From Anaerolineales bacterium (GTDB lineage: Bacteria > Chloroflexota > Anaerolineae > 4572-78 > NAK82), in contig JAHELX010000038.1 in NCBI GenBank assembly GCA_024643945.1, positions 3,715 through 20,311 on the forward strand: a stretch of DNA of 16,597 nt, in the 5' to 3' direction. The notes under the pieces were generated by a model that saw only the letters and a list, made by a program, of their open reading frames with translations, searched no databases and was not told where the DNA came from. The translations under genes were made by a program, and so were the position numbers. This document shows positions 7,197 to 14,943 of this stretch, piece by piece (the first letter of the stretch is position 1; each line of letters opens with the position of its first letter).

Positions 7197-8045
7197 TCAG
7201 GAGCTTGCCGGATAGGTCACCAGGCCAATCGTTCCGGGGCCAAAGTGAACCGCCAGCGAAGCGGCCAGGTCTTCAATAAAGGTTTCGCGCACGTTCAGAT
7301 TCTCCTGGGCCAGTTCCAGGAGCTTTTCGGCCTCGGCTGGCGCTTCGGCGTGAATAGTCGCCACGTTGACTGGCGTGTCGGCGCCCACCGCTGCGCGAGT
7401 AATGGCGAGCATTTGCTCGATGGCCCGGCTGCGACTGCGAACGCGCTCGCGGACGTCCAGCAGGCCATCTTCCAACCAGATGATGGGCTTCACGTCCAAG
7501 AGCGAAGCCAGCGCGCTTTGCAGACGCCCCACCCGACCGCTCATTTGGGCGTAGCGCAGGTCGGCCAGCATCAGAACCACCGTCAACTGGCGCCGGCTTG
7601 CTTCGAGGCGAGCGATTATCTCTTCGACGCTGGCACCGGCCTCAATCATACGCGCGACATCGAGGATCATCCAGCCCAATCCTGCTGATCCCGCCATACT
7701 ATCTATCACATGGACACGCACCTGATCTTTGACCATATCGGCTGCCAATTCGGCTGATTGGGTAGTGCCGCTAAGCCTGGCCGTGACATGCATGGAGATG
7801 ACATCATCTGCTTCGTCGGCCAGTGCCTGATAGACCTCACAAAACTCCCCTGCCGATGGCTGGGATGTGGCGGGAATGATGCCCAGTTCCTCTACCTTGC
7901 GGTAGAAGCCAGCATGGTCAATCGTGATCCCTTCGCGATACGTTTCACGCCCAAACTGGATATTAATCGGCACCACTCGAACGTCATAGCGCGATACCCA
8001 CTCGTCGGGCATATCACATGTGCTGTCGGTGACGATTTTAATCAC
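7197..8045 (-). CDS. DegV family protein (FakB-like fatty-acid-binding), copy 1
   Basis: A 282-residue DegV-fold protein, normal family length. DegV/FakB proteins hold a fatty acid and, with the kinase FakA, present it for phosphorylation to acyl-phosphate. Family marks are the N-terminal KIVTDSTCDMP, TSQPS (60-64), LSGT with Ser92, VIDS (113-116), the SGRVG stretch (169-173) and HFGPG (267-271). These fit the carboxylate-binding Ser and His known in FakB. It differs from copy 2 in having SGR where most members have GGR. The start is a GTG; only a weak AAGAAG lies upstream. No FakA (DAK-domain) gene is in the window, so lipid binding is known for the family but the pathway role here is inferred. 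It lies between the ECF sigma factor and the small membrane protein. Confidence 0.92.
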   Translation of the reverse strand: MIKIVTDSTCDMPDEWVSRYDVRVVPINIQFGRETYREGITIDHAGFYRKVEELGIIPATSQPSAGEFCEVYQALADEADDVISMHVTARLSGTTQSAELAADMVKDQVRVHVIDSMAGSAGLGWMILDVARMIEAGASVEEIIARLEASRRQLTVVLMLADLRYAQMSGRVGRLQSALASLLDVKPIIWLEDGLLDVRERVRSRSRAIEQMLAITRAAVGADTPVNVATIHAEAPAEAEKLLELAQENLNVRETFIEDLAASLAVHFGPGTIGLVTYPASS

Positions 8046-8105
8046 AATCAGTGATCTTCTTTTTCCCGGCGCTCAGCCCGGCCTGGCTATGAGCTTCTGA
8101 AAATT

Positions 8106-8145
8106 CGTGGGGCAGGCTCAGGCGGGCTAGAAAGCCCACCCCACG
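8106..8145 (-). terminator. Hairpin between sigma factor and DegV genes (terminator or palindromic repeat)
   Basis: CGTGGGG (8106-8112) pairs with CCCCACG (8139-8145), and GGGCT (8124-8128) with AGCCC (8133-8137), with an asymmetric internal loop. On the minus strand it starts 8 bp after the sigma factor stop and is followed by AATTTTC, so it could end or attenuate the sigma transcript. Its minus-strand opening CGTGGGGTGG is shared with the repeat at 2730-2753. Confidence 0.5.
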
Positions 8146-8152
8146 ACTCGCT

Positions 8153-8701
8153 CTAAGGCTGCCCCTCGGCGTCAAGCATCTCGCGCAGTGACAGCAGTGT
8201 TCGATGATAAAGGGACTTGATCGCTCCCTCACTGCGGTCCATCACCTTCCCAATCTCGGCGTTCGACATGCCTTCGACAAATTTGAGGATGAGGAGCTGC
8301 TGGCGATCGGGAGGCAGGCGTCGGATGGCAGCCAGCAGTTCGTCTTTTTCCTCATTTTGCTCGGCCATTTGATCCGGCCCCTGGCGGCGTTGAACACTAA
8401 GCTTTATGTCCTCTAATGAGATGATTTTGCGCCGGCTTTGGTCCCGGTGCCAATTAGCCACCAAATTGTGGGCGATGCGATACAGCCATGCCGAGAAGGG
8501 AGCTCCTTGATCTACGTAACGCTCTACGTGATCGAGCGCCCGGTAGAAGGTACGCGCCGTCAGGTCTTCGGCATCGTGCTGATTGCCGATTCGATAATAA
8601 ACGTAATTATAGATTTTATTCACATAACGTTCATATAGGATACCGAAGGCCGCTGGATCGGTTTTGGCTCGTTCGACCAGGGCATTTTCGTCAGATGACA
8701 T
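8153..8701 (-). CDS. ECF-type RNA polymerase sigma factor
   Basis: A 182-residue sigma-70 family factor with only regions 2 and 4, the ECF layout. Region 2 (about 15-88) includes DAEDLTARTFYRAL, the core-binding and -10 recognition area, and AWLYRIAHNLVANWHRD. Region 4 (about 122-176) has LPPDRQQLLILKFVEGMSN followed by the helix-turn-helix EIGKVMDRSEGAIKSLYHR, which reads the -35. It should direct polymerase to a small regulon, normally held in check by an anti-sigma factor. The best local candidate is the membrane protein at 6775-7149, separated from it by DegV copy 1. AGGGGAAAGC gives a good ribosome site. A tandem TATAAT region lies about 80 bp upstream, so housekeeping sigma may transcribe it. 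The ECF subgroup cannot be set by eye. Confidence 0.95.
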   Translation of the reverse strand: MSSDENALVERAKTDPAAFGILYERYVNKIYNYVYYRIGNQHDAEDLTARTFYRALDHVERYVDQGAPFSAWLYRIAHNLVANWHRDQSRRKIISLEDIKLSVQRRQGPDQMAEQNEEKDELLAAIRRLPPDRQQLLILKFVEGMSNAEIGKVMDRSEGAIKSLYHRTLLSLREMLDAEGQP

Positions 8702-8778
8702 TGCTTTCCCCTGACGGTTGGCCCTGCGGCATCTGATTAGTAGAACACCGCTGGGCTGAGATGGTTGCGCACCAATGG

Positions 8779-8806
8779 ATTATAGCCAGGATTATAGCAA
8801 GCACAA
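8779..8806 (-). promoter_or_regulatory. Tandem TATAAT boxes upstream of the ECF sigma gene
   Basis: On the minus strand GCTATAATCC occurs twice, 12 bp apart (TATAAT at 8796-8791 and 8784-8779). The proximal box has TTGTGC (8806-8801) at a 16-bp spacer as a weak -35. The upstream part overlaps the arm of the hairpin that ends the neighbouring DegV gene. Confidence 0.5.
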
Positions 8807-8838
8807 AGCCACCTCCGTTATAGCCGAAGGTGGCTTTG
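8804..8838 (-). terminator. Strong hairpin downstream of DegV copy 2
   Basis: CAAAGCCACCT (8804-8814) and AGGTGGCTTTG (8828-8838) form a perfect 11-bp stem with a 13-nt loop, 17 bp after the DegV stop. The minus strand continues TGCTTGCTATAAT, so there is no T-run. It probably ends or protects the DegV transcript rather than being a classical intrinsic terminator. Confidence 0.6.
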
Positions 8839-8855
8839 TATGGATGCCCGGACTT

Positions 8856-9758
8856 TCAAGCAGCGACCGAGGCATGGGCCGCATGGTCTTGGATAGAGGC
8901 AACTTCCAGCGGCCAGGCCTCGGGACAGAGAGCTGCCCCCAACACACCCGGTCCGGCGTGAACCCCAACGACCGGGCCCACTTCTCCGAAGATGGTGCGC
9001 TGGCACTTGAAGCGGCGGCGCACTTCAGCCTCAAGTTCACTAACCTCGTCTGGTACCTGGGCGTGCATTACAATTGCCTGTACTGGCTGACCGGGCGACA
9101 CGTGAGCTTCTAGCTCGGACAGCAAGCGCTGTATGGCCTTGCGTTTGCTGCGGACCTTGTCTAACGGTTTGATTACGCCTTCGTCTAAAGTAAGGATGGG
9201 TTTGACTTTGAGCAGCGTGCCCAAAAAGGCGGCCGCCGCACCGATGCGTCCTCCCTTTTGCAAATACTCCAGAGTATCCACTACAAAATAGAGCTTCATA
9301 TCACGCCGCATCTGCTCAACCCGGGCGACAATTTCCTCCATCGAATAGCCTTCAGCCGCCATCTCGGCAGCAGTGACCGCCATCAGCCCCAGGGCAGCGG
9401 CCACAAAGTACGAGTCGATGACCACGATGTTGGCATCTGGCAACATATCGCGGGCATCAAGAGCCGATTGATAAGTGCCACTTAATTTGCTGGAGATGAC
9501 AATGCAGAGCACATCGTGGCCGGCTTCGGTCAATTCGGCAAAAATATCCCGAAACTGTCCCGGCGACGGCTGGGAGGTGGTGGGCAGCTCTGGAGCCTCA
9601 GCCAACATGGTGTAAAATTGGTCGTTGTCCAGAGTCACGCCTTCCTGAAATGTTTGCTCTTCGCCAAAATGTACATTGAGAGGTACAATACGAAGGTCAA
9701 ATTTTTCGACTGTATCGGAGGGCAGGTAACAGGTGGAGTCAGTGACAATTTTGATCAT
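8856..9758 (-). CDS. DegV family protein (FakB-like fatty-acid-binding), copy 2
   Basis: A 300-residue DegV-fold protein. It carries KIVTDSTCYLP at the N-terminus, TTSQPSPGQF (60-69), LSGTYQSA with Ser93, VIDS (113-116), LEYLQKGGRIG (163-173, the consensus family form) and HAGPG with His267. Compared with copy 1 it is the more typical member, and it has about 20 extra C-terminal residues (EAWPLEVASIQDHAAHASVA near 280-299). In FakB proteins different copies select saturated or unsaturated fatty acids; two divergent copies here could do the same, but this is inference. AAGGAGGA lies about 14 nt before the ATG, a longer spacing than usual. It follows the wHTH regulator by 122 bp on the same strand and is separated from the sigma factor by a hairpin. 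Confidence 0.94.
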   Translation of the reverse strand: MIKIVTDSTCYLPSDTVEKFDLRIVPLNVHFGEEQTFQEGVTLDNDQFYTMLAEAPELPTTSQPSPGQFRDIFAELTEAGHDVLCIVISSKLSGTYQSALDARDMLPDANIVVIDSYFVAAALGLMAVTAAEMAAEGYSMEEIVARVEQMRRDMKLYFVVDTLEYLQKGGRIGAAAAFLGTLLKVKPILTLDEGVIKPLDKVRSKRKAIQRLLSELEAHVSPGQPVQAIVMHAQVPDEVSELEAEVRRRFKCQRTIFGEVGPVVGVHAGPGVLGAALCPEAWPLEVASIQDHAAHASVAA

Positions 9759-9880
9759 CGTGTGGGAATTCTTCCTCCTTCTTTAGTTTCGATTGGATGC
9801 TGGAGAAAGCTCAAAACCTTCCTTCGGCTGAATCGTTTCCCATCGGTCGAGCCGCACTTTCTCAGAATTCACTGGCAAGA

Positions 9881-10588
9881 TCAATAGTCGAATGCCTGGA
9901 GCGCATCTTGCAAAAAGGTGGTGAGACGGTTGACGCTCTCCTCGCTCAATTCGCTTAAATAAGTCTGAAACTCTTTGGTATGGCCGAGCAGTTTGCTCAT
10001 AAGCGATGGATCCTCAGGCTGGCCTGACATGGTCGAGCCCAGGCTGAAGCCAGCTAGCGTGCCCAGCCCGACCTCACCTCCCGCAGTCAGGCTGGTCAGC
10101 ATCCGGCGGGGAATGAGTTCACCTGTTTGCTGGCTGGCGTTAGCCAAATTGAGGAGAAGCGCGCCGATCATCTCGGTGCAGTACAGCAGAGGCGTTTTGA
10201 CGTCTGGCAGACGGGCCAGGATATCGCGTAACGCTTCGGAGTAGTTGGAGTCTTTGGTTTCCTGCAACCGTTGCAGCAAGCGTTCCTTAGCCTGGTACCA
10301 CTCGTCGCCGCCGAGGACTTCGTGCCGCAACTGGGTCAGGAATCTGGCAGCTTTGTGGGTGGGATAGAAGACAACCATAGAGCGGCCTGGGCCAGCGTGA
10401 TCCTCATCGAGAATGTAAGACGAGGCTGCTACCCCCTTTTTCTCAAGCAGCTTGAGCATATCATAAGCGGAAAACTTGTTGACGCCCAGGTGTTTTGCTA
10501 CCAGCGAATAATGGACCGGACCGTTGAATTCACGGTACAGGTCAAAAAGCTTGTCGAGAAATGCCTGTTGTCGAGGTGTGAGTTTCAT
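9881..10588 (-). CDS. Winged-helix transcriptional regulator with uncharacterised C-terminal domain
   Basis: A 235-residue protein whose N-terminal about 80 residues look like a LexA/MarR-style winged helix. Helices run through PRQQAFLDKLFDLYREFNG and VHYSLVAKHLGVNKFSAYDMLKLLEKKG, then a wing around DEDHAGPGRSMVVFYPT (61-77). The remaining 155 residues are mostly helical with a glycine-rich stretch GEVGLGTLAGFSLGSTMSG (171-189) and match no family I recognise; they may bind a ligand or form a dimer. The start was chosen at 10588 because AAGGTGG lies just upstream; the frame is open further (to 10774) but without a ribosome site. It is transcribed away from the KAS II gene across a 312-bp region and toward DegV copy 2, so it is a candidate regulator of one or both. 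Confidence 0.8.
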   Translation of the reverse strand: MKLTPRQQAFLDKLFDLYREFNGPVHYSLVAKHLGVNKFSAYDMLKLLEKKGVAASSYILDEDHAGPGRSMVVFYPTHKAARFLTQLRHEVLGGDEWYQAKERLLQRLQETKDSNYSEALRDILARLPDVKTPLLYCTEMIGALLLNLANASQQTGELIPRRMLTSLTAGGEVGLGTLAGFSLGSTMSGQPEDPSLMSKLLGHTKEFQTYLSELSEESVNRLTTFLQDALQAFDY

Positions 10589-10900
10589 TTTACACCACCT
10601 TCCAATGCCTGGCGCGTGAAGCTGCCAAGGGGTCGGCTTCTGGAGTCTGGGCACAACCTCACACACCTTTGAGAGCCTATCGGTGAGAAAAATCCCTGAA
10701 CTACTGACCGTCACCCAGGGCGATGAGGGGTTGAGAAAGACACGAGACAAGACACCAAAAAAACCAAAGACCAATATGCATTGTACAATTAGAGTGGCTC
10801 TTTGTCAACAGAATCCCCTGTTTCCGCGTAACCCAGTAACCGGCAAAGTGTTCCCATTTATGCAGAGAGCATTCCCAATCACAACGCAGAGGCCAATACC
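10589..10900. promoter_or_regulatory. Divergent intergenic region between regulator and KAS II
   Basis: No gene is supported here. It must hold promoters for both flanking genes, but no convincing -35/-10 pair is visible. The one clear element is a perfect 10-bp palindrome, ATTGTACAAT (10780-10789), about 110 bp before the KAS II start and 190 bp before the regulator start. It is a candidate operator; such a short palindrome could also be chance. Confidence 0.35.
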
Positions 10901-12169
10901 ATGAATATGAACGACGCACGAAATGATAGACAGCGGGTTGTAATCACCGGCCTGGGGGCTGTGTCGCCTCTGGGGCTTGACGTAGCGAGCACGTGGCAAG
11001 GACTGATCGAAGGAAAATCTGGGGTGTCTGCCATCACCGCTTTTGACACCCGCGATTTTCCTACTAAAATTGCTGCCAGTGTCCAGGGCTTTGACCCTAC
11101 CCTTTATTTGAACCAGCGCGAAGCACGGCGCATGTCACCTTTCATTCTTTACGCGTTGGCGGCCGCTCATGAGGCGGTGACTCAGGCCCGGCTCGACTTG
11201 AGTCAGGAAGACCCAACTCGGGTTGGAGTGGAAATCGGCAGTGGGCTGGGGGGCACCAGCATTGTGGAGGAGCAACGGTTGATCCTGGAAAACAAGGGGC
11301 TGCGGCATATCAATCCCTCCATGGTGCCGGCAATTCTGATTAGCACCGCAGCGTGCATGGTTGCCATTCAGTTGGGCATCAAGGGACCCGTCAATTCGGG
11401 AGTGTCAGCGTGTGCCAGTGGTCTCACCTCGTTGGGAGACGCAGCCCGGCGGGTGGCTTGGGGTGATGCCGACGTTATGCTGGCAGGTGGTGCCGAAAGC
11501 GTGACAACGCCGCTGTCCATCGCCGGGTTTAGCCGGCTGGGCGCCCTCTCAAAGAAGAATGATACGCCAGAGAAGGCCTGTGCCCCCTTCGACGCGGGCC
11601 GTGACGGCACAGTGGTCGGCGAAGGGGCGGCGGTGCTGGTGTTGGAGACCCTCGACCACGCTTTAGGGCGCAACGCCCCCATCCTGGCAGAGGTGCTGGG
11701 CTATGGCCTCACCTGCGATGCCTACCACACAGCCGCGCCCGATCCCAGCGGCGACGGCGCGGCCCGGGCGATGGCCAACGCGCTACGGGATGGTGGCACA
11801 TCACCGGACGAAGTGGACTACATTTGCGCCCATGGCACTGGCACTCCGCTCAACGACACCTCGGAGACGCTGGCCATCAAAACTGCGCTGGGAGACGGAG
11901 CCTACGCGGTGCCCGTCAGCTCCATCAAGGGATCAGTAGGACACATGATAGGGGCAGCCGGAGCTGTCTCGACTGTGGCCGGCTTGCAGGCCATTCTAAC
12001 TGGCCTCATCCCACCTACCATTAACTACCAGACCCCTGATCCTGAGTGTGACCTGGATTACGTGCCCAACGTTGCCAGGGAGACGACGGTAAACACGGTG
12101 ATGATCAATAGCTTTGGCTTCGGCGGCCAAAACGCTTGCCTGGTGCTGCGGCGATGGGATGGGCAATAA
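10901..12169 (+). CDS. fabF: 3-oxoacyl-ACP synthase II (KAS II, FabF-like)
   Basis: A 422-residue elongating ketoacyl-ACP synthase that joins malonyl-ACP to a growing acyl-ACP. It has the Cys-His-His active site: Cys171 in VSACASG, His311 in CAHGTGTPLNDTSE and His348 in KGSVGHMIGAAGA, with conserved Lys343. The C-terminal NSFGFGGQNACLVL has Gln where most FabF have Thr. Length fits FabF (about 410). The ATG at 10901 has AGAGG 8 nt upstream; a second ATG two codons later is possible. A stand-alone KAS of this kind without adjacent acpP, fabD or fabG is either the housekeeping FabF in a scattered pathway or a specialised copy. It lies 21 bp before the membrane GTPase, probably in one transcript, and is divergent from the wHTH regulator. 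Confidence 0.94.
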   Translation: MNMNDARNDRQRVVITGLGAVSPLGLDVASTWQGLIEGKSGVSAITAFDTRDFPTKIAASVQGFDPTLYLNQREARRMSPFILYALAAAHEAVTQARLDLSQEDPTRVGVEIGSGLGGTSIVEEQRLILENKGLRHINPSMVPAILISTAACMVAIQLGIKGPVNSGVSACASGLTSLGDAARRVAWGDADVMLAGGAESVTTPLSIAGFSRLGALSKKNDTPEKACAPFDAGRDGTVVGEGAAVLVLETLDHALGRNAPILAEVLGYGLTCDAYHTAAPDPSGDGAARAMANALRDGGTSPDEVDYICAHGTGTPLNDTSETLAIKTALGDGAYAVPVSSIKGSVGHMIGAAGAVSTVAGLQAILTGLIPPTINYQTPDPECDLDYVPNVARETTVNTVMINSFGFGGQNACLVLRRWDGQ

Positions 12170-12190
12170 TCGTTTCCCCTGAGGTACTCA

Positions 12191-13474
12191 ATGTCGACAA
12201 TTGATGACACCCTGAAAGAATTTCCCGAACCTGTCCGGGAGACCATCAAACACATCTGGGAAAGTCTGCCCGAGGATAGACGCAAAGAATCGGAGCAGTT
12301 ATTGGGCCTCCTTCCTGCTTCCCTCACGCCCCTGAAGGACATCCTTTCCCTTGTACTGGATCAATACAAGCCCGCCTTCGGGACGAAACACAGCATCGCC
12401 GTCCTTGGCCCTGCCAATGTGGGCAAGTCCACCTTGTATAACCAGCTTATCTCTCGCAAAGAGGATAAGGCGGAAGTGAGCCCTGTGCCCGGCACGACAC
12501 GCCAGAATCAGATGGCGGATACCGGTCTTTTCACCGTGATCGATACCCCTGGCGCCGACGCCGTGGGCGAGGTGGGTGAACGAGAACGCCAGATCGCTTT
12601 CCAGGCGGCCGAGCGTGCCGACTTCCTGGTGATTGTCTTCGAGGCCACCCGGGGCATCAAGCGCTACGAAAAAGACATGTTTGATGACCTGCTGGCGCTG
12701 GATAAGCCATTCATCGTGTTGCTGAACAAGATGGACTTGATCCCCAAGCGAGAGCGGGAAGAGGTACGCAACGCGGCTGCTCGCAACCTGCGCCTGGAAT
12801 CCTCCCAGGTGATAGATACGGTAGCCACCGAAGGCACAAATGTGGGACGGGTGATCCTGGCGATTGCCAAATTCGAACCGGAGTTGCTGGCAGCCATCGC
12901 TGAGGCGATGCCAGAATATCGAGCCAGGCTGGCCTGGGGGCGCATTGTGCCGGCGGCCGGGGCGGCCGGGGTTGTCGGTCTGATCCCGCTGCCCATTGTG
13001 GACCTGCTGCCCTTGCTGGGCATTCAATCGGGCCTGGTACTGAGCGTAGCCCGCATCTATGGATACCAGATTACTTTGAGTCGGGCCAAGGAGCTGATTA
13101 CCACCTTTGGCATCGGGCTCATCGCCCGAACGGTCTTTCAACAGTTGTCCAAACTGGGCGGTGTGCCCGGCTGGATTTTGAGCGCGGCCGTTGCCGCCTC
13201 CACCACGGTGGCCATTGGCTACGCGGCCATGGTCTGGTTTGCCTATGGCGAAAAGCCCACGCAAGAAGCCCTGCAAAAAATCGTCACCGATACCACCAAC
13301 TATCTCAAAGACCAATTGATGGGCCTGGGCGAGAAGCGGCCAGATCGGGGCACATTGCGCCAGCGCATTACCCAAGCCTTGAATAACTTGCCCCACCAGT
13401 TACGCCCCGATTCCAGGACTCCTACCAAGTCTGATGAAAGCGGTTCGGATTCGGCAGCAAAAAGTCAGCGTTGA
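12191..13474 (+). CDS. Era/TrmE-type GTPase with membrane DUF697-like C-terminal domain
   Basis: A 427-residue GTP-binding protein. The helical N-terminal part (1-66) precedes a G domain with G1 GPANVGKST (73-81), a switch Thr in PGTTR (100-104), G3 DTPG (118-121), G4 NKMD (179-182) and a probable G5 VATEGT (211-216). Residues 250-350 are hydrophobic and resemble DUF697 (VVGLIPLPIVDLLPLLGIQSGL and a later ATTVAIGYAAMVWFAY-like helix), which would place the protein at the membrane. The tail (about 390-427) is polar and likely disordered. Such GTPases are linked to membrane or stress functions but the role is unknown. A GAGGT site precedes the ATG. It follows fabF by 21 bp and overlaps the end of purB by 10 bp on the opposite strand. 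Confidence 0.88.
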   Translation: MSTIDDTLKEFPEPVRETIKHIWESLPEDRRKESEQLLGLLPASLTPLKDILSLVLDQYKPAFGTKHSIAVLGPANVGKSTLYNQLISRKEDKAEVSPVPGTTRQNQMADTGLFTVIDTPGADAVGEVGERERQIAFQAAERADFLVIVFEATRGIKRYEKDMFDDLLALDKPFIVLLNKMDLIPKREREEVRNAAARNLRLESSQVIDTVATEGTNVGRVILAIAKFEPELLAAIAEAMPEYRARLAWGRIVPAAGAAGVVGLIPLPIVDLLPLLGIQSGLVLSVARIYGYQITLSRAKELITTFGIGLIARTVFQQLSKLGGVPGWILSAAVAASTTVAIGYAAMVWFAYGEKPTQEALQKIVTDTTNYLKDQLMGLGEKRPDRGTLRQRITQALNNLPHQLRPDSRTPTKSDESGSDSAAKSQR

Positions 13475-14868
13475 CAGGCGCGCAGCCTTTGGGCCATCTG
13501 CCGGGCACGCTCGGGCGCGTCGCCTACGTAATCGGCCGCGTGCAGCAGGGAGCGCACCCGGTCGGGCGACAGGTAGGCAGTCACTTGAGGGTCGGCGCTC
13601 AGGTGATCGGGCAGGGGATTGGGTTGGCCGCTGGTTACCGCCGCCCAGGCGGCCATACTATGTGACCGGATGACTTCGTGCATGGCCTGCCGGTCGGCGC
13701 CCGCTTTCACCAGCTCCATCAGGAGCCGCTCGCTGGCGGCGAAGGTGCCGTAGGCGTCCAGAGTGCGAGCCACGGCCTCCTCGTCAACACGCAAATCGCC
13801 GATCAGCCGCGTCGCCCGCGCCAGCATTTCGTCGCTTGCCAGAAAAGCCTGGGGCAAGATAAGGCGACGGTTGGCCGAGTCATCCAGCGTGCGTTCCAAC
13901 AGACTGTGGGCGGCATTCTCCCAGGCTACGTGGGGGAGCGCGGCCACATAGCGGGCCAGGCTGTTTATGTTTTCGGCGTTGACCGGGTTGCGTTTGAAGG
14001 GCATGGCGCTGGATCCGACCTGCCCTTTGCCGAAGGGTTCGGCCCACTCGCCCAGCGGCGGCGATTGGAGCAGGCGCAGATCGAAGGCGAATTTGTAGAG
14101 CGAGCCGGCCAACCCGGCCAGCGCATTCAGGACCAGCCAGTCCTGCTTACGCGGATAGGTCTGCGTGGCGACGGGAAAGGCGGATAGCTCCAGAGTAGCC
14201 ATCACCTGGGCCTCCAACTCTTGCGCCGCGGCGGGCGACCCCAGCAATTGGACGTAAGAGGCCGACGTGCCCACCGCCCCTTTCAACCCTTTGCCCCGGA
14301 TTTCCCTCCGGATGCGGCGCAGCTCCTCAAAGTCCATCAGCAAATCCTGCCCATATTGCGCCAGCCGGTAGCCAACGGTCGTCGGTTCGGCCGGTTGCAG
14401 GTGAGTGAAGGCCATCGCCGCTGTCCCGGCCCAGCGCTGGATTTGGTCGGCCAGGTGCTGGAGCAGCGTCGCCAACCGGTCCAATACCAGGTCCAGTGCA
14501 GCGCGCAGCCGTAGCGCGTCGGCGTTGTCTTCCAGGTCCATCGAGGTGGCACCCAGGTGCAGGATGGGCCCACCGACGGGACATTGCCCGGCGAAGGTAC
14601 GCAGCTCGGCCATCAGGTCGTGGTGGATCTCGGCCTCAATCTGCTGCGCGCGCTGGATATCTATGTCGTCCACGTGGGCGCGCAGGTCAGCTAGCTGCTC
14701 GGCCGAAACCAGGCCCCAGGATTGTTGCGCCTCGGCCAGCGCCAGCCAGATGCGCCGCCAGAGCCGCCGCTTGTGTTCCTCACTCCACAGCTCGCGCATC
14801 GCGTCGCTCCCGTAGCGCCAGGTGAAAGGCGACAGATATGTTTCGTGCCCAACTTTGCGATGGGTCAT
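13465..14868 (-). CDS. purB: Adenylosuccinate lyase
   Basis: A 467-residue fumarase/aspartase-superfamily lyase for two purine steps: splitting SAICAR to AICAR, and adenylosuccinate to AMP, each releasing fumarate. It acts as a cytoplasmic homotetramer. Key parts are LSPFTWRYGSDAM (12-24) typical of PurB, the HHDLMAEL region (82-89), GATSMDLEDNA (106-116), THLQPAEPTT with His156 (155-164), and the superfamily signature GSSAMPFKRNP (285-295) containing the catalytic-loop serine. Length is normal. An AGGAGAGG ribosome site lies 3 nt before the ATG at 14868. No other purine genes are nearby. It converges with the GTPase gene, sharing the last 10 bp, so there is no room for a terminator between them. 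Confidence 0.95.
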   Translation of the reverse strand: MTHRKVGHETYLSPFTWRYGSDAMRELWSEEHKRRLWRRIWLALAEAQQSWGLVSAEQLADLRAHVDDIDIQRAQQIEAEIHHDLMAELRTFAGQCPVGGPILHLGATSMDLEDNADALRLRAALDLVLDRLATLLQHLADQIQRWAGTAAMAFTHLQPAEPTTVGYRLAQYGQDLLMDFEELRRIRREIRGKGLKGAVGTSASYVQLLGSPAAAQELEAQVMATLELSAFPVATQTYPRKQDWLVLNALAGLAGSLYKFAFDLRLLQSPPLGEWAEPFGKGQVGSSAMPFKRNPVNAENINSLARYVAALPHVAWENAAHSLLERTLDDSANRRLILPQAFLASDEMLARATRLIGDLRVDEEAVARTLDAYGTFAASERLLMELVKAGADRQAMHEVIRSHSMAAWAAVTSGQPNPLPDHLSADPQVTAYLSPDRVRSLLHAADYVGDAPERARQMAQRLRACQR

Positions 14869-14894
14869 AGTCCTCTCCTATACTGGAGACCTTA

Positions 14895-14923
14895 GATTTT
14901 GGGTAAGCAGCACCGATTTTGGG
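14895..14923. repeat. Direct repeat pair upstream of the hybrid kinase promoter
   Basis: GATTTTGGG occurs at 14895-14903 and again at 14915-14923, 20 bp apart (two helical turns). The pair lies 21 and 41 bp upstream of the -35 at 14944 and behind the purB start. The spacing suits a dimeric activator, but no such regulator is identified. Confidence 0.35.
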
Positions 14924-14943
14924 AATCTGGGACTAGAGTCAGC

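Noticed and set aside
10589..10774. N-terminal extension of the wHTH regulator to an upstream start
   Set aside because: Open frame but no ribosome site, unlikely composition, and it would add 62 residues before a clean MKLTPRQQAF start that has AAGGTGG.
12299..13396. 365-codon open frame antisense to the GTPase
   Set aside because: It lies wholly within a gene with clear GTPase motifs; the translation is His/Gln/Gly-rich without domains and is an expected by-product of GC-rich codon use.
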